Source: Streptomyces vinaceus
Lineage (GTDB): Bacteria; Actinomycetota; Actinomycetes; Streptomycetales; Streptomycetaceae
DNA: 64,000 nucleotides
Assembly (NCBI RefSeq): GCF_008704935.1
Contig: NZ_CP023692.1
Coordinates: 3,047,001-3,111,000, forward strand
Reading direction: 5' to 3'
Under the pieces are notes generated by a model that did no database searches, had not been told where the DNA came from, and saw only the letters and a list, made by a program, of their open reading frames with translations. This document shows positions 35,919-43,724 of the stretch, one piece after another. Every line of letters starts with the position of its first letter. Position 1 is the first letter of the stretch. The position numbers and the translations under genes are program-made.

Positions 35919-36026
35919 CACGCTCCCCCGGGTCGTCCGGATCGGGGGTCTCCCCCGGCCTCCCCCACGCCCCGCCCGAGGCCGGGCCCGGGGGCCACGG
36001 ACGGGCGGTATGTGACAGTTGGGGTC

Positions 36027-36713
36027 GTGCGCATTCTCGTGGTCGAAGACGAAGAGGGCCTCGCCGAATCACTGCGGCGCGGCCTGTGCGCCGACGGCCA
36101 CTGGGTCGACCTCGCCCATGACGGCCACCGCGGGCTGGACCTCGCCCGCACCGGCCCGTACGACGCCGTCCTGCTCGACGTGATGCTGCCCGGTCTCAGC
36201 GGGTACGAGGTCTGCGCCCGCCTGCGGGCCGACGGCGACCCGACGCCCGTCCTCATGCTGACCGCCAAGGACGGCGAGTACGACGAGGCCGAAGGCCTGG
36301 ACTGCGGCGCCGACGACTACCTGACCAAGCCCTTCTCGTTCGTCGTCCTGGCCGCCCGCCTGCGCGCCCTCGCCCGGCGGGCGGCGGCCGGATCGGCCGG
36401 CCCCCGGCCCACCCTCCAGGCCGGTGACCTCGTCCTCGACCCCGCCGGCCGCCGATGCCGCCGCGGCGGGCACGACATCGAGCTCACCGCCCGCGAGCTC
36501 GGCGTGCTCGCCTGCCTCATGGAGCGGCCCGGCCTGGCCGTCGCCAAGCAGGACATCCTGGACCAGGTCTGGGACGTCCCCCACGCCGTCGACCAGAACA
36601 TCGTCGAGGTGTACGTCTCCTCGCTGCGCAAGAAGATCGACGCGCCCTTCGGCCGCCGCTCGATCCTCACCGTCCACGGCACCGGCTACCGCATGGCCCC
36701 CGACGGTGGCTGA
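36027..36713 (+). CDS. OmpR-family response regulator
   Basis: The 228-residue protein has a receiver domain with EDEE near the start, the phosphoacceptor Asp in [13 protein letters not shown] and Lys in YLTKPFSF. A winged-helix DNA-binding domain follows (about 130-225, [18 protein letters not shown] and [13 protein letters not shown]). GTG 36027 starts the normal VRILVVEDE; an upstream in-frame GTG at 36012 is the alternative. Its stop overlaps the start of the sensor kinase gene by 8 bp, so they are a translationally coupled pair. The cell-wall genes directly downstream are the likely targets, and three TCAG repeats (38265-38291) are the likely binding sites; both are inference. Confidence 0.93.
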   Translation: MRILVVEDEEGLAESLRRGLCADGHWVDLAHDGHRGLDLARTGPYDAVLLDVMLPGLSGYEVCARLRADGDPTPVLMLTAKDGEYDEAEGLDCGADDYLTKPFSFVVLAARLRALARRAAAGSAGPRPTLQAGDLVLDPAGRRCRRGGHDIELTARELGVLACLMERPGLAVAKQDILDQVWDVPHAVDQNIVEVYVSSLRKKIDAPFGRRSILTVHGTGYRMAPDGG

Positions 36714-38208
36714 ATCCAGGACGAGCCCGGGCCCGCTGCGGCGCCGGGCCGCGGTGGCCGCGGCCCTCGCCATGGCCGCCGTACTGGGCGCCGGCGGGCT
36801 GTGGCTGTACACCCTGCTGCGGGCCAACCTCCTCGACAACACCACCGGCCGCACGGAACTGGCCGCCCGCAAGGTCGCCGCCCAGCTCGAAGGCCACGCC
36901 CTGCCCGGCGGGCGGCTCCCCGCACCGGAGAGCGGGGTCGACCTGGTCCTCGTACGGGACGCGCGGGGGCGGACCGTCGCCTCCACCGGGGACCTCTCCG
37001 GGGCCCCCGACCTCGGCGGCCTGCGCCCGCCCGGGGCCGGAGCGTCCGGGGCGTCCGGGGCGTCCGGGGCGTCCGGGGCGTCGGGCGCATCAGGCGTATC
37101 GGGCGCATCAGGCGAGGACTCCCGCTCCGCCGTCCTGCCGCCCTCGCACCCCGGCGGGGAGCGGCGCGCGGTGGTCGCGGTCGACGCGCCCGGCGGGCAC
37201 GAGGTGTACGCCGTCACCGTGCTCGGCGACGTGGACGACGCGACCCGCGCCATCGCCCTCGGCCTGCTCGCCGGCGCACCCCCGCTGATCGGCTTCGCGG
37301 CGGCCCTCGCCTGGTGGGTGACGGGACACGCCCTGCGCCCGGTCACCGCGATCCGCACCGAGCTCGCGGCCGTCACCGCCAGCGAGCTGGACCGCCGGGT
37401 TCCGGACCCAGGCGGGGCGGACGAGATCGCCCAGCTGGCCCGGACCGTCAACGACACCCTCGACCGGCTGGAGCGGTCCGACGCCCGCCAGCGGCAGTTC
37501 ACCGCCGACGCCTCCCACGAGCTGCGCAACCCGCTGGCCGCCGTCCGGTCCCGGCTGGAGGTGGCGCTGGCCGGCGGCCGCCCCGACCGGGAGTCGGTCG
37601 CGGCCGCGCTGGCCGATACCGAGCGGCTCCAGCGCATCGCCGCGGACCTGCTGCTGCTCGCCCGGCTCGACGGCGGTCCCCTGCCGCGGACCGAGCCGGT
37701 GGACTTGGCGCTGCTGGCCGCGGAGGAGCTGGCCCGGCGCCCGGAGCCCCGGGTCCCGCTCCGGCTGGACGCGCGGGAGCCCGTACCGGCGGCCGGGGAT
37801 CCGGCGCGGCTGGAGCGGGCGCTGGCCAATCTGGTGGACAACGCGCTGCGGCACGCCCGTACGGGGGTCGTCGTACGGGCGGCCACCGAGCCGGCGGACC
37901 CCGGCGGGAGCGGATGGGCGGTGCTGGAGGTCGAGGACGACGGCCCCGGCATCGCGGCGGCCGACCGCGACCGGGTCTTCGAGCGGTTCGTCCGCCTGGA
38001 CCCGGACCGCGGGCGCGCGGGCGGCGGTACGGGCCTCGGCCTGGCCATCGTCCGCGAGACGGCCCGCGCGCACGGGGGCGAGGCGCGGGCGCTGGAGCCC
38101 CGGGCGGGCGGCGGCACCGGTATCCGCTTCGTCCTGCGCGTGCCGGTCGGCGGGCCGCGCGTCGGGCCGCGCGGTCCCCGCGGGCCGGCCCGGTGCGCCG
38201 GGTCCTGA
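36706..38208 (+). CDS. Sensor histidine kinase
   Basis: The 500-residue membrane kinase pairs with the preceding regulator. It has a first membrane helix (about 14-35), an external sensor region of about 130 residues containing a (Gly-Ala-Ser)n tract, a second helix (about 178-200), a HAMP-like segment, the H-box FTADASHELRNPLAAVR, N-box LVDNALRHA, and ATP-lid motifs EDDGPGI and GGTGLGLAIV. The external tract is encoded by a 9-bp tandem repeat and could vary in length. GTG 36706 overlaps the regulator stop (GTGGCTGA). Its own stop codon lies inside the first copy of another tandem repeat (38200-38265). The stimulus is unknown; envelope stress is a reasonable guess from the genes that follow. 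Confidence 0.93.
   Translation: MAESRTSPGPLRRRAAVAAALAMAAVLGAGGLWLYTLLRANLLDNTTGRTELAARKVAAQLEGHALPGGRLPAPESGVDLVLVRDARGRTVASTGDLSGAPDLGGLRPPGAGASGASGASGASGASGASGVSGASGEDSRSAVLPPSHPGGERRAVVAVDAPGGHEVYAVTVLGDVDDATRAIALGLLAGAPPLIGFAAALAWWVTGHALRPVTAIRTELAAVTASELDRRVPDPGGADEIAQLARTVNDTLDRLERSDARQRQFTADASHELRNPLAAVRSRLEVALAGGRPDRESVAAALADTERLQRIAADLLLLARLDGGPLPRTEPVDLALLAAEELARRPEPRVPLRLDAREPVPAAGDPARLERALANLVDNALRHARTGVVVRAATEPADPGGSGWAVLEVEDDGPGIAAADRDRVFERFVRLDPDRGRAGGGTGLGLAIVRETARAHGGEARALEPRAGGGTGIRFVLRVPVGGPRVGPRGPRGPARCAGS
37042..37077 (+). repeat. 9-bp tandem repeat inside the kinase sensor domain
   Basis: Four perfect copies of GCGTCCGGG are followed by degenerate copies to about 37113. 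In frame they encode repeated Gly-Ala-Ser. Such a tract can change copy number without breaking the frame. Confidence 0.85.
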
Positions 38209-38265
38209 ACGGCGCCGGTCCTGAACGGCGCCGGGTCCTGAACGGCGCCGGGTCCTGAACGGGCC
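38200..38265 (+). repeat. 16/17-bp tandem repeat at the end of the sensor kinase gene
   Basis: Four copies of (G)GGTCCTGAACGGCGCC run head to tail, the last slightly changed. The first copy contains the kinase TGA stop (38206-38208); each other copy repeats that stop sequence. Confidence 0.9.
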
Positions 38266-38291
38266 TTCAGGTCTCTCAGGATTCCTTCAGC
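38265..38291 (+). promoter_or_regulatory. Candidate response-regulator binding repeats upstream of the LCP gene
   Basis: CTTCAGG (38265), TCTCAGG (38274) and CTTCAGC (38285) form three similar heptamers 9 and 11 bp apart, 25-51 bp before the LCP gene start. Phased direct repeats are typical of OmpR-family regulators. Confidence 0.4.
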
Positions 38292-38315
38292 GCCCCTCCC
38301 CCACCATCGACTGGC

Positions 38316-39551
38316 ATGAGCGCGCACCGGAGGAAGACCAGCCACCCCGCCCGCCGGCCACGCCGTTCCCGCGGCCCACGCCGTCACCGCCGCATCGCCC
38401 GTACCCTGCTCGTCGCCGTCTGCGCGCTGGCGGTCACGGCCGCCGCCGGCGCCTGGTACGTGTACCGCGACCTGGCCGGCAGCATCGGCAGCTCCAAGGC
38501 CCTGGAGGGCGCCGAGAAGTCGAAGTACGGCGACACCAACATCCTGCTGATGGGCCTGGACAGCCGCCGCGACCAGAACGGCGAGGAGCTGCCGGCGGAG
38601 GTCCTCGACAAACTGCACGCGGGCAGCTCCGACATCGGCGGCTACAACGCGAACACGCTGATCCTGCTCCACGTCCCCGGCGACGGCGGCCAGGCCAAGG
38701 CCTTCTCGGTCCCGCGCGACGACTTCGTCGACATCCCGGGGCACGGCAAGGACAAGATCAAGAAGGCGTACGGGCTGGCGAAGGCCGGGGAGGAGGACCG
38801 GCTCGCGGCCCAGGGGGTCAAGGACCGGCGGCAGCTGGAGCGCGCGGGGCGGGAGGCCGGCCGCACGGCGCAGATCGAGACGGTGCGGAACTTCCTGGGC
38901 GTCCCCGTCGATCACTTCGCCGAACTCAACCTGGCCGGTTTCTACCACCTGGCGGAGGCCCTGGGCGGCGTGCCGGTGTGCCTGAAGCGGCCGGTACGGG
39001 ACACCTTCTCGGGCGCCGACTTCCCGGCGGGCCGCCAGAGCCTGAACGGGCAGCAGTCCCTGGCCTTCGTACGGCAGCGGCACGGGCTGGACAGGGGCGA
39101 TCTGGACCGGACGAGGCGGCAGCAGGCCTTCCTGGCGGGCGCCACGCAGAAGCTGGACTCGGCCGGGACCTTCACCGATCCGGTCAAGCTCATGAAGCTG
39201 ATCGACGTCGCGAAACAGGACGTCGTGACGGACGCGGGCTGGGACCTGCTGTCGTTCGTGAAGCAGGCGAAGAACCTGTCCGGCGGGAAGGTGGCCTTCA
39301 CGACCCTGCCCGTGGAACGCTTCGGAAGGAACCATGGCGAGGACATAAACGTCGTAGACGATATGAAGATAAAGCGCCTCATTGCCGAGCAGATCGGACC
39401 GGGGGCTTCCGCCTCCCCGTCCGCTCCGAGCCCGGGCGCGAGCCCGAGCGGCGCACCGGGGGCGCCTCCGGGACCGGCTGCCCCCGCGCCGGCTCCGGCC
39501 GCGAGCGGCAGCTCCGCCGTCGACGGTGGCGGCGTCCCGTGCGTGGACTGA
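38316..39551 (+). CDS. LytR-CpsA-Psr (LCP) family cell-wall ligase
   Basis: LCP proteins transfer polyprenyl-linked glycopolymers (teichoic acids, polysaccharides) to peptidoglycan. The 411-residue protein has an Arg/His-rich cytoplasmic start, one membrane helix (about 28-48) and an external LCP domain with NILLMGLDSRRDQNG, NANTLILLHV, the conserved Arg-Asp of SVPRDDFVDIPG and the LAFVRQRHGLDRGDLDRTRR box. The C-terminus is a Ser/Pro/Ala-rich tail (about 365-405) that ends PCVD, with a single Cys. The last 13 bp overlap the start of the RodA/FtsW-like gene, so the two are translationally coupled. The two-component genes lie immediately upstream in the same direction. Confidence 0.93.
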   Translation: MSAHRRKTSHPARRPRRSRGPRRHRRIARTLLVAVCALAVTAAAGAWYVYRDLAGSIGSSKALEGAEKSKYGDTNILLMGLDSRRDQNGEELPAEVLDKLHAGSSDIGGYNANTLILLHVPGDGGQAKAFSVPRDDFVDIPGHGKDKIKKAYGLAKAGEEDRLAAQGVKDRRQLERAGREAGRTAQIETVRNFLGVPVDHFAELNLAGFYHLAEALGGVPVCLKRPVRDTFSGADFPAGRQSLNGQQSLAFVRQRHGLDRGDLDRTRRQQAFLAGATQKLDSAGTFTDPVKLMKLIDVAKQDVVTDAGWDLLSFVKQAKNLSGGKVAFTTLPVERFGRNHGEDINVVDDMKIKRLIAEQIGPGASASPSAPSPGASPSGAPGAPPGPAAPAPAPAASGSSAVDGGGVPCVD

Positions 39552-40951
39552 GGCCGCTGACGACGGCCGGCGCGCGCCGCCGTACCGAGGCGCTGCTCCT
39601 GGTCTTCGTCGTCGCCCTCACCGTCTTCGGACACGCGAGCGCCGGCCTGGCGATGAACGGCGAGCTGCCCGCCAACCTGACCGGGTTCACGATCAGCATG
39701 ACGCTGCTGGCGCTGGTGGGGCACCTGGGCGTGCGCCGGTTCGCGGCGTACGCGGATCCGCTGGTCTTCCCGCTCGCCGTGCTGCTGTCGGGGCTGGGGC
39801 TGGTGCTGCTGCACCGGCTGGACCAGTCGTACATCGCGCGGTACGGCGGCGACGCGAACGCGCCGGGGCAGCTGCTGTGGACGGTGATCGGCGTGGCCGC
39901 GTGCCTCGCGGTGGTGGCGCTGCTGCGCGACCACCGGCTGCTGCAGCGGTTCATCTACATCACGATGGCGGTCGCGCTGGTGCTGCTGATCGCGCCGGCG
40001 TTCTTCGGTGCGGACACGTACGGCGCGAAGCGCTGGATCATCCTCTTCGGCTTCTCGCTCCAGCCGGGCGAGTTCGTGAAGATCATGATCTCGATCTTCT
40101 TCGCGGGCTACCTGGTCATCCACCGCGATTCGCTCGCCCTGACGGGCCGGAAGTTCCTCGGGGTGCGGCTGCCGCCGATGCGCCAGCTCGGGCCGATCAT
40201 CACGGTCTGGATCGTGTCGCTGCTGGTGCTGGTCTTCGAGCGGGACCTGGGTACGTCGCTGATCTTCTTCGGCGTGTTCGTGGTGATGCTGTACGTCGCC
40301 ACGGAGCGCACCAGCTGGATCGTGACGGGCATGCTCATGGCCGGCGTCGGGGCCTTCGTGGTGGGCTCGACGGAACCGCACGTCAAGGGCCGCGTGGCGG
40401 CGTGGCTGGAGCCGCTGTCGTACTACTGGAAGGACCGCCCGCCGGGGGTCATCTCGGACCAGTCCGCCCAGGCCCTGTTCAGCTTCGGCACCGGCGGCAT
40501 GTCCGGTACGGGGCTGGGGATGGGGCACCCGGAACTGATCGGCTTCGCGGGGCGCAGCGACTTCATCCTGACCACGGTGGGCGAGGAGCTGGGCCTGGCC
40601 GGGGTCATGGCGGTGCTGCTCCTGTACGCGCTGCTGGTCCAGCGGGGGCTGCGGATGGCGCTGGGTGCCCGCGACCCGTTCGGGAAGCTGCTGGCGGTGG
40701 GCCTGTCGGCGGCGCTGGCGCTCCAGGTCTTCGTGGTGGCGGGCGGTGTGACGGGCCTGATCCCGCTGACGGGCAAGGCGCTGCCGTTCCTGGCGAAGGG
40801 CGGCTCGTCCCTCCTGGCCAACTGGATCATGATCGCCCTGCTCCTCCGCATCAGCGACAGCGCGGAACGCCAGCGCGAGGCGGACGCCCGCGGCCCGGCG
40901 GAAACGACGATCACGCCCACCGCGGCGCCCGAACCGGCCGCCCGGGGCTGA
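39539..40951 (+). CDS. RodA/FtsW-like SEDS glycosyltransferase
   Basis: SEDS proteins polymerise peptidoglycan glycan strands from lipid II, usually with a partner class B penicillin-binding protein. The 470-residue protein has about ten membrane helices and family signatures: GAKRWIILFGFSLQPGEFVK, FERDLGTSLIFFGVF (with the catalytic-region Asp), GTGLGMGHPE and ILTTVGEELGLAG. It is longer than E. coli RodA, mainly by the N-terminal two helices, as in actinobacterial RodA-like proteins. The GTG at 39539 overlaps the LCP gene. No PBP gene is adjacent, so its partner must be encoded elsewhere. Pairing with an LCP protein suggests coordinated synthesis and decoration of wall. Confidence 0.93.
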   Translation: MRGLRPLTTAGARRRTEALLLVFVVALTVFGHASAGLAMNGELPANLTGFTISMTLLALVGHLGVRRFAAYADPLVFPLAVLLSGLGLVLLHRLDQSYIARYGGDANAPGQLLWTVIGVAACLAVVALLRDHRLLQRFIYITMAVALVLLIAPAFFGADTYGAKRWIILFGFSLQPGEFVKIMISIFFAGYLVIHRDSLALTGRKFLGVRLPPMRQLGPIITVWIVSLLVLVFERDLGTSLIFFGVFVVMLYVATERTSWIVTGMLMAGVGAFVVGSTEPHVKGRVAAWLEPLSYYWKDRPPGVISDQSAQALFSFGTGGMSGTGLGMGHPELIGFAGRSDFILTTVGEELGLAGVMAVLLLYALLVQRGLRMALGARDPFGKLLAVGLSAALALQVFVVAGGVTGLIPLTGKALPFLAKGGSSLLANWIMIALLLRISDSAERQREADARGPAETTITPTAAPEPAARG

Positions 40952-40982
40952 CCCGGGGCTGAGGAGCAGTCCGGCGAGTGCG

Positions 40983-42326
40983 TCAGCCCTTGAGGCTGCC
41001 CACGTGCCGGGCCCGCTCCCGCAGGTCACGGACCCTCCGGACGGTGCCGTAGGAACGCAGCCGCATGGTCATCACCTCGAAGTGCTCGTCACCGCGAGCC
41101 GACGAGAGCCCCTCGTAATCGTCCAGGAACCGGTCCCAGGACTCGCACGCGGCCTCGACGTGGCCGATGGACAGCTGCCGCTGGGCGAGGAGCCCGTAAG
41201 CGTGCATCCGGCCCTGCCGCTCATTCACGGGTTGGACCCGGATCGACTCCCGAAGCGTGCGGACCGACCCCGGCACGTCCTTGGTCTCGTGCTGCACGTG
41301 CGCGACGTGGAACAGGTAGGCAGTCCGGTCGTACCCGCCGACCGAATCCCTCCGGTCGTCCGCCTGGGCGAGCGCCTCCTCGGCCTCCCGCAACCGGGCG
41401 AACGCCTGGCGCTTGTCTCCCACCATGGCCGCACCGTGAGCCTGCTGTCCGCGTACGAAAGCCACGAGCCGGGGTCCGGCCGCAGGTGCCGCCTCCGCCG
41501 CCGAATCGGCGAGTTCCAGGGCCCGCCGGCCGTATCCGAGGTTGGAAGCCTGGAGGGACATGCCGCGCAGGGTGCGGCAGTAGGTGACGTGCTCCTCGGC
41601 TTCCCCGGCCAACTTGAGCGCGGACACGTAGTAGTCCTGGCCCAGGCGGTGCTGCCGCTCGTACATGGCCATCCATCCCGTGAGGTACACGAGGTCCGAG
41701 GCCGCCGCGAGCATGCTCCGCCGCACGGGAGCCGCCGCCTCGGCCTTCAGCCACGGCGCCACCGTGTTCACGAGGAAAGCCGCCGCCATCGGCCTGGCAT
41801 GCCCGGCGCCGAGTTCGTCGAGGATGTCCGCGATCCGGTCCGTCATCGCCTCCACAGCGGTGACCTGTGCCTGTCCGATACGCGTCGTCGCCTTGCCTGG
41901 CCTTATCGGCTCGGGGCTGTCCGCTCGCGCCAAGGCCGGGAACGACGGGATGGCGAGCGCTGCCGAGAAAACGCCTGCGGCGAGCACTCGGCGACGAGTT
42001 GGATCCATGTCGGCCCTTCCGAGGTCTACGAGGTCCCGCACGGTGTCCGGGCTGGCCGGATCCGCCGAACCGGTGAGGCCCGCCTCCGCGTACGTGACCG
42101 GCCTGGCCAGTTTCCGCTCGAACGCCTCGATGATCAGCGCCCTGACCTGCGGTCGCGGTTGGTGGCCTGCCACCCACTGCGAGACGGCCGGCTGGCCGTA
42201 CTTGAGGACGAGCCCGGCTTCAGCTCCGACACGATTGACGATCGAAGCGAACTGGCTTCTCGACCATCCGGCCTGTTCCAGCAGGGTCGACAGCCCGGTG
42301 TTCGGTGTGCGTGAGCGTTGCGCCAT
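40983..42326 (-). CDS. XRE-family regulator with TPR-like domain
   Basis: The 447-residue protein has an N-terminal helix-turn-helix (about 12-62, LSTLLEQAGWSRSQFASIVN and YGQPAVSQWVAG). A short RRRVLAAGVFSAAL hydrophobic stretch follows at about 112, common in this Streptomyces family, then about 300 residues of helical repeat sequence. Such proteins are XRE-type regulators whose helical part may bind a peptide or protein partner. ATG 42326 with GGGAG upstream is preferred over a TTG two codons earlier. Two very small genes start 145 bp away on the other strand, a common Streptomyces arrangement of regulator plus small partner. The inverted repeat 42343-42357 is a candidate operator. Confidence 0.85.
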   Translation of the reverse strand: MAQRSRTPNTGLSTLLEQAGWSRSQFASIVNRVGAEAGLVLKYGQPAVSQWVAGHQPRPQVRALIIEAFERKLARPVTYAEAGLTGSADPASPDTVRDLVDLGRADMDPTRRRVLAAGVFSAALAIPSFPALARADSPEPIRPGKATTRIGQAQVTAVEAMTDRIADILDELGAGHARPMAAAFLVNTVAPWLKAEAAAPVRRSMLAAASDLVYLTGWMAMYERQHRLGQDYYVSALKLAGEAEEHVTYCRTLRGMSLQASNLGYGRRALELADSAAEAAPAAGPRLVAFVRGQQAHGAAMVGDKRQAFARLREAEEALAQADDRRDSVGGYDRTAYLFHVAHVQHETKDVPGSVRTLRESIRVQPVNERQGRMHAYGLLAQRQLSIGHVEAACESWDRFLDDYEGLSSARGDEHFEVMTMRLRSYGTVRRVRDLRERARHVGSLKG

Positions 42327-42342
42327 GAGCAACTCCCGACGG

Positions 42343-42357
42343 ATGCATGGCTTGCAT
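42343..42357. promoter_or_regulatory. Candidate operator upstream of the XRE regulator
   Basis: ATGCA and TGCAT flank a 5-bp spacer, 17-31 bp from the regulator start and within the divergent region. Autoregulation is plausible. Confidence 0.35.
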
Positions 42358-42470
42358 GCTTCTTCGAGCCTCCAACGGTACTCGCGGAGGGGGTGCGTGG
42401 GGTTACCTCTTCACACCAAGCAGTGACCAGGCCGAAAGTTGGCCGCCCACTGCCGTCTCAGGGAGTACCC

Positions 42471-42632
42471 ATGACCGGCCTGATCATCCACGGCTGCGCC
42501 CATGGCGGGCTCGACATCGAAGAATCGGGAGACCCGCCCCCGGCCCTGACGCAGAGCTGTGACCTTCTCGTGCGGGCCCGCGTCGGCTGGGAACGATTCA
42601 TCGACTCCTTCGAGGAGCCGTCCGATGGCTGA
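42471..42632 (+). CDS. Small acidic protein divergent from the XRE regulator
   Basis: The 53-residue frame starts at ATG 42471, directly after GGGAGTACCC, a proper ribosome binding site. It is acidic (IEESGDPPP near the middle and DSFEEPSDG at the end) with a Cys-His-rich start (IIHGCAHGG). I do not recognise the family. Its stop overlaps the next small gene by 8 bp (ATGGCTGA). The position next to an XRE/TPR regulator suggests a functional pair, as with small acidic partners of related regulators. Confidence 0.6.
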   Translation: MTGLIIHGCAHGGLDIEESGDPPPALTQSCDLLVRARVGWERFIDSFEEPSDG

Positions 42633-42870
42633 GCCGTACGCGGGCACGCAGCATCGGCTGCTGGGGCAGCGGGTGCGGGACATCGCCTCCGGGGTCGAGG
42701 GCGAGCTGATGGGCGTGGTCGAGGAGGACGTTCCGGACGGGGGCGTCGGCCGGCGGGTGCGGCTTGCCAGACTCAGGGACACGTCCGGGCTCGAATTCAC
42801 GACCGCACTCGGCAACATCGTGCCCGCCGCGTACATCGACGCATTGGAGAGCCGCGCGGGCTACAGGTAG
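42625..42870 (+). CDS. Small hypothetical protein, second of a coupled pair
   Basis: The 81-residue protein starts at ATG 42625, overlapping the previous stop, with GAGGAG upstream. It reads as a small beta-rich domain (GQRVRDIASGVEGELMGVVEE and GRRVRLARLRDTSGLEFTTA), similar in pattern to SH3-like or KOW-like folds; this is inference. Its last 10 bp overlap the 3' end of the convergent deacetylase gene. No known function. Confidence 0.6.
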   Translation: MAEPYAGTQHRLLGQRVRDIASGVEGELMGVVEEDVPDGGVGRRVRLARLRDTSGLEFTTALGNIVPAAYIDALESRAGYR

Positions 42871-43724
42871 TCCTCCAGGCGGCCTATGCGGTAGCCCTGC
42901 TCCTGTATGCGCTGGAGCATGCGGGTGGTCATCTGGATCTCCGTCGAGCCCTTGAGTTCGGAGGGGCCGCGGAAGTGGGCCAGGATGATGTCGCCCGGCT
43001 TGAGGGCGGAGCCCTCGGCGTACTGGAAGTTGTTGATCTGCATCGACACGCGCCACAGGATCACCTGCGAGATGCCGCATTCGGAGGCGGCCTTGAGGGT
43101 GTCGTCGTTGTAGTTGCCGTACGGCGGGCGGAAGCGGACCGGCTTGGTGCCGAAGCGCTTCTCCAGGTGTTCCTGCTGGCCGCATATCTCCTTCTTCTGC
43201 GCCGCGAAGGGCAGGGTCCGGAGGTTCGGGTGCGTCAGGGTGTGGTTGTTGATCGTGCTGCCGGAGCCGTTGTCGCGGAGCTTCTCGAAGTGGCCGTAGT
43301 CCGACGAGGCGATGTTGTCCGTCAGGAACATGCTGATCGGCAGCTTGAGGTCGGCCGCCATCTTCAGGAATTCCGGGTCCTTCTCCGCGCCGTCGTCGAA
43401 GGTCAGGAAGACGACCTTGTCGGTGGGCGGGACGGGTATTCGGTCCACCACCTGGGCCTTGCCCGGGGCCGCCGGGACCAGCGCGGGCTTCTGCGCCGGC
43501 TTGGGGGCGAATTCCAGGGGGGCCTTCAGGCCCCACTTCCTGTACGCCTCGTCCCCCGGCGCGCCGGAGGGGGAGGGCGACGCGGTCGTCGTCGGCTGCG
43601 TCGCCTTCGGTGTTGCGGTACCCAGTCTTTCGACCGGGGCAGCGCTGTCCCCGCACCCCGTCAGGGACAGCGCGAGCGCGCCGGCCGCCAGCGTCGCGAC
43701 TGTCAACCGGCGCGCGTACCTCAC
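42861..43724 (-). CDS. Polysaccharide deacetylase lipoprotein, downstream copy
   Basis: The 287-residue protein has a signal peptide with a perfect lipobox LTGC (Cys near 24), a Pro/Ser/Thr-rich linker and a NodB-type polysaccharide deacetylase domain: VVFLTFDDGAEKD (metal Asp-Asp), NNHTLTHPN (HxxxHP) and RFRPPYGNYN. It should deacetylate a glycan outside the membrane. The GTG at 43724 overlaps the TGA of the preceding, homologous deacetylase gene (GTGA), so translation is coupled. The two share the ending RLEDYL and most motifs, a tandem duplication. Metal-binding residues look complete. Confidence 0.9.
   Translation of the reverse strand: MRYARRLTVATLAAGALALSLTGCGDSAAPVERLGTATPKATQPTTTASPSPSGAPGDEAYRKWGLKAPLEFAPKPAQKPALVPAAPGKAQVVDRIPVPPTDKVVFLTFDDGAEKDPEFLKMAADLKLPISMFLTDNIASSDYGHFEKLRDNGSGSTINNHTLTHPNLRTLPFAAQKKEICGQQEHLEKRFGTKPVRFRPPYGNYNDDTLKAASECGISQVILWRVSMQINNFQYAEGSALKPGDIILAHFRGPSELKGSTEIQMTTRMLQRIQEQGYRIGRLEDYL

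Noticed and set aside
36069..39335. 1088-codon minus-strand open frame opposite the two-component and LCP genes
   Set aside because: High-GC antisense frames are commonly open; no domain is readable and the plus-strand genes are certain.
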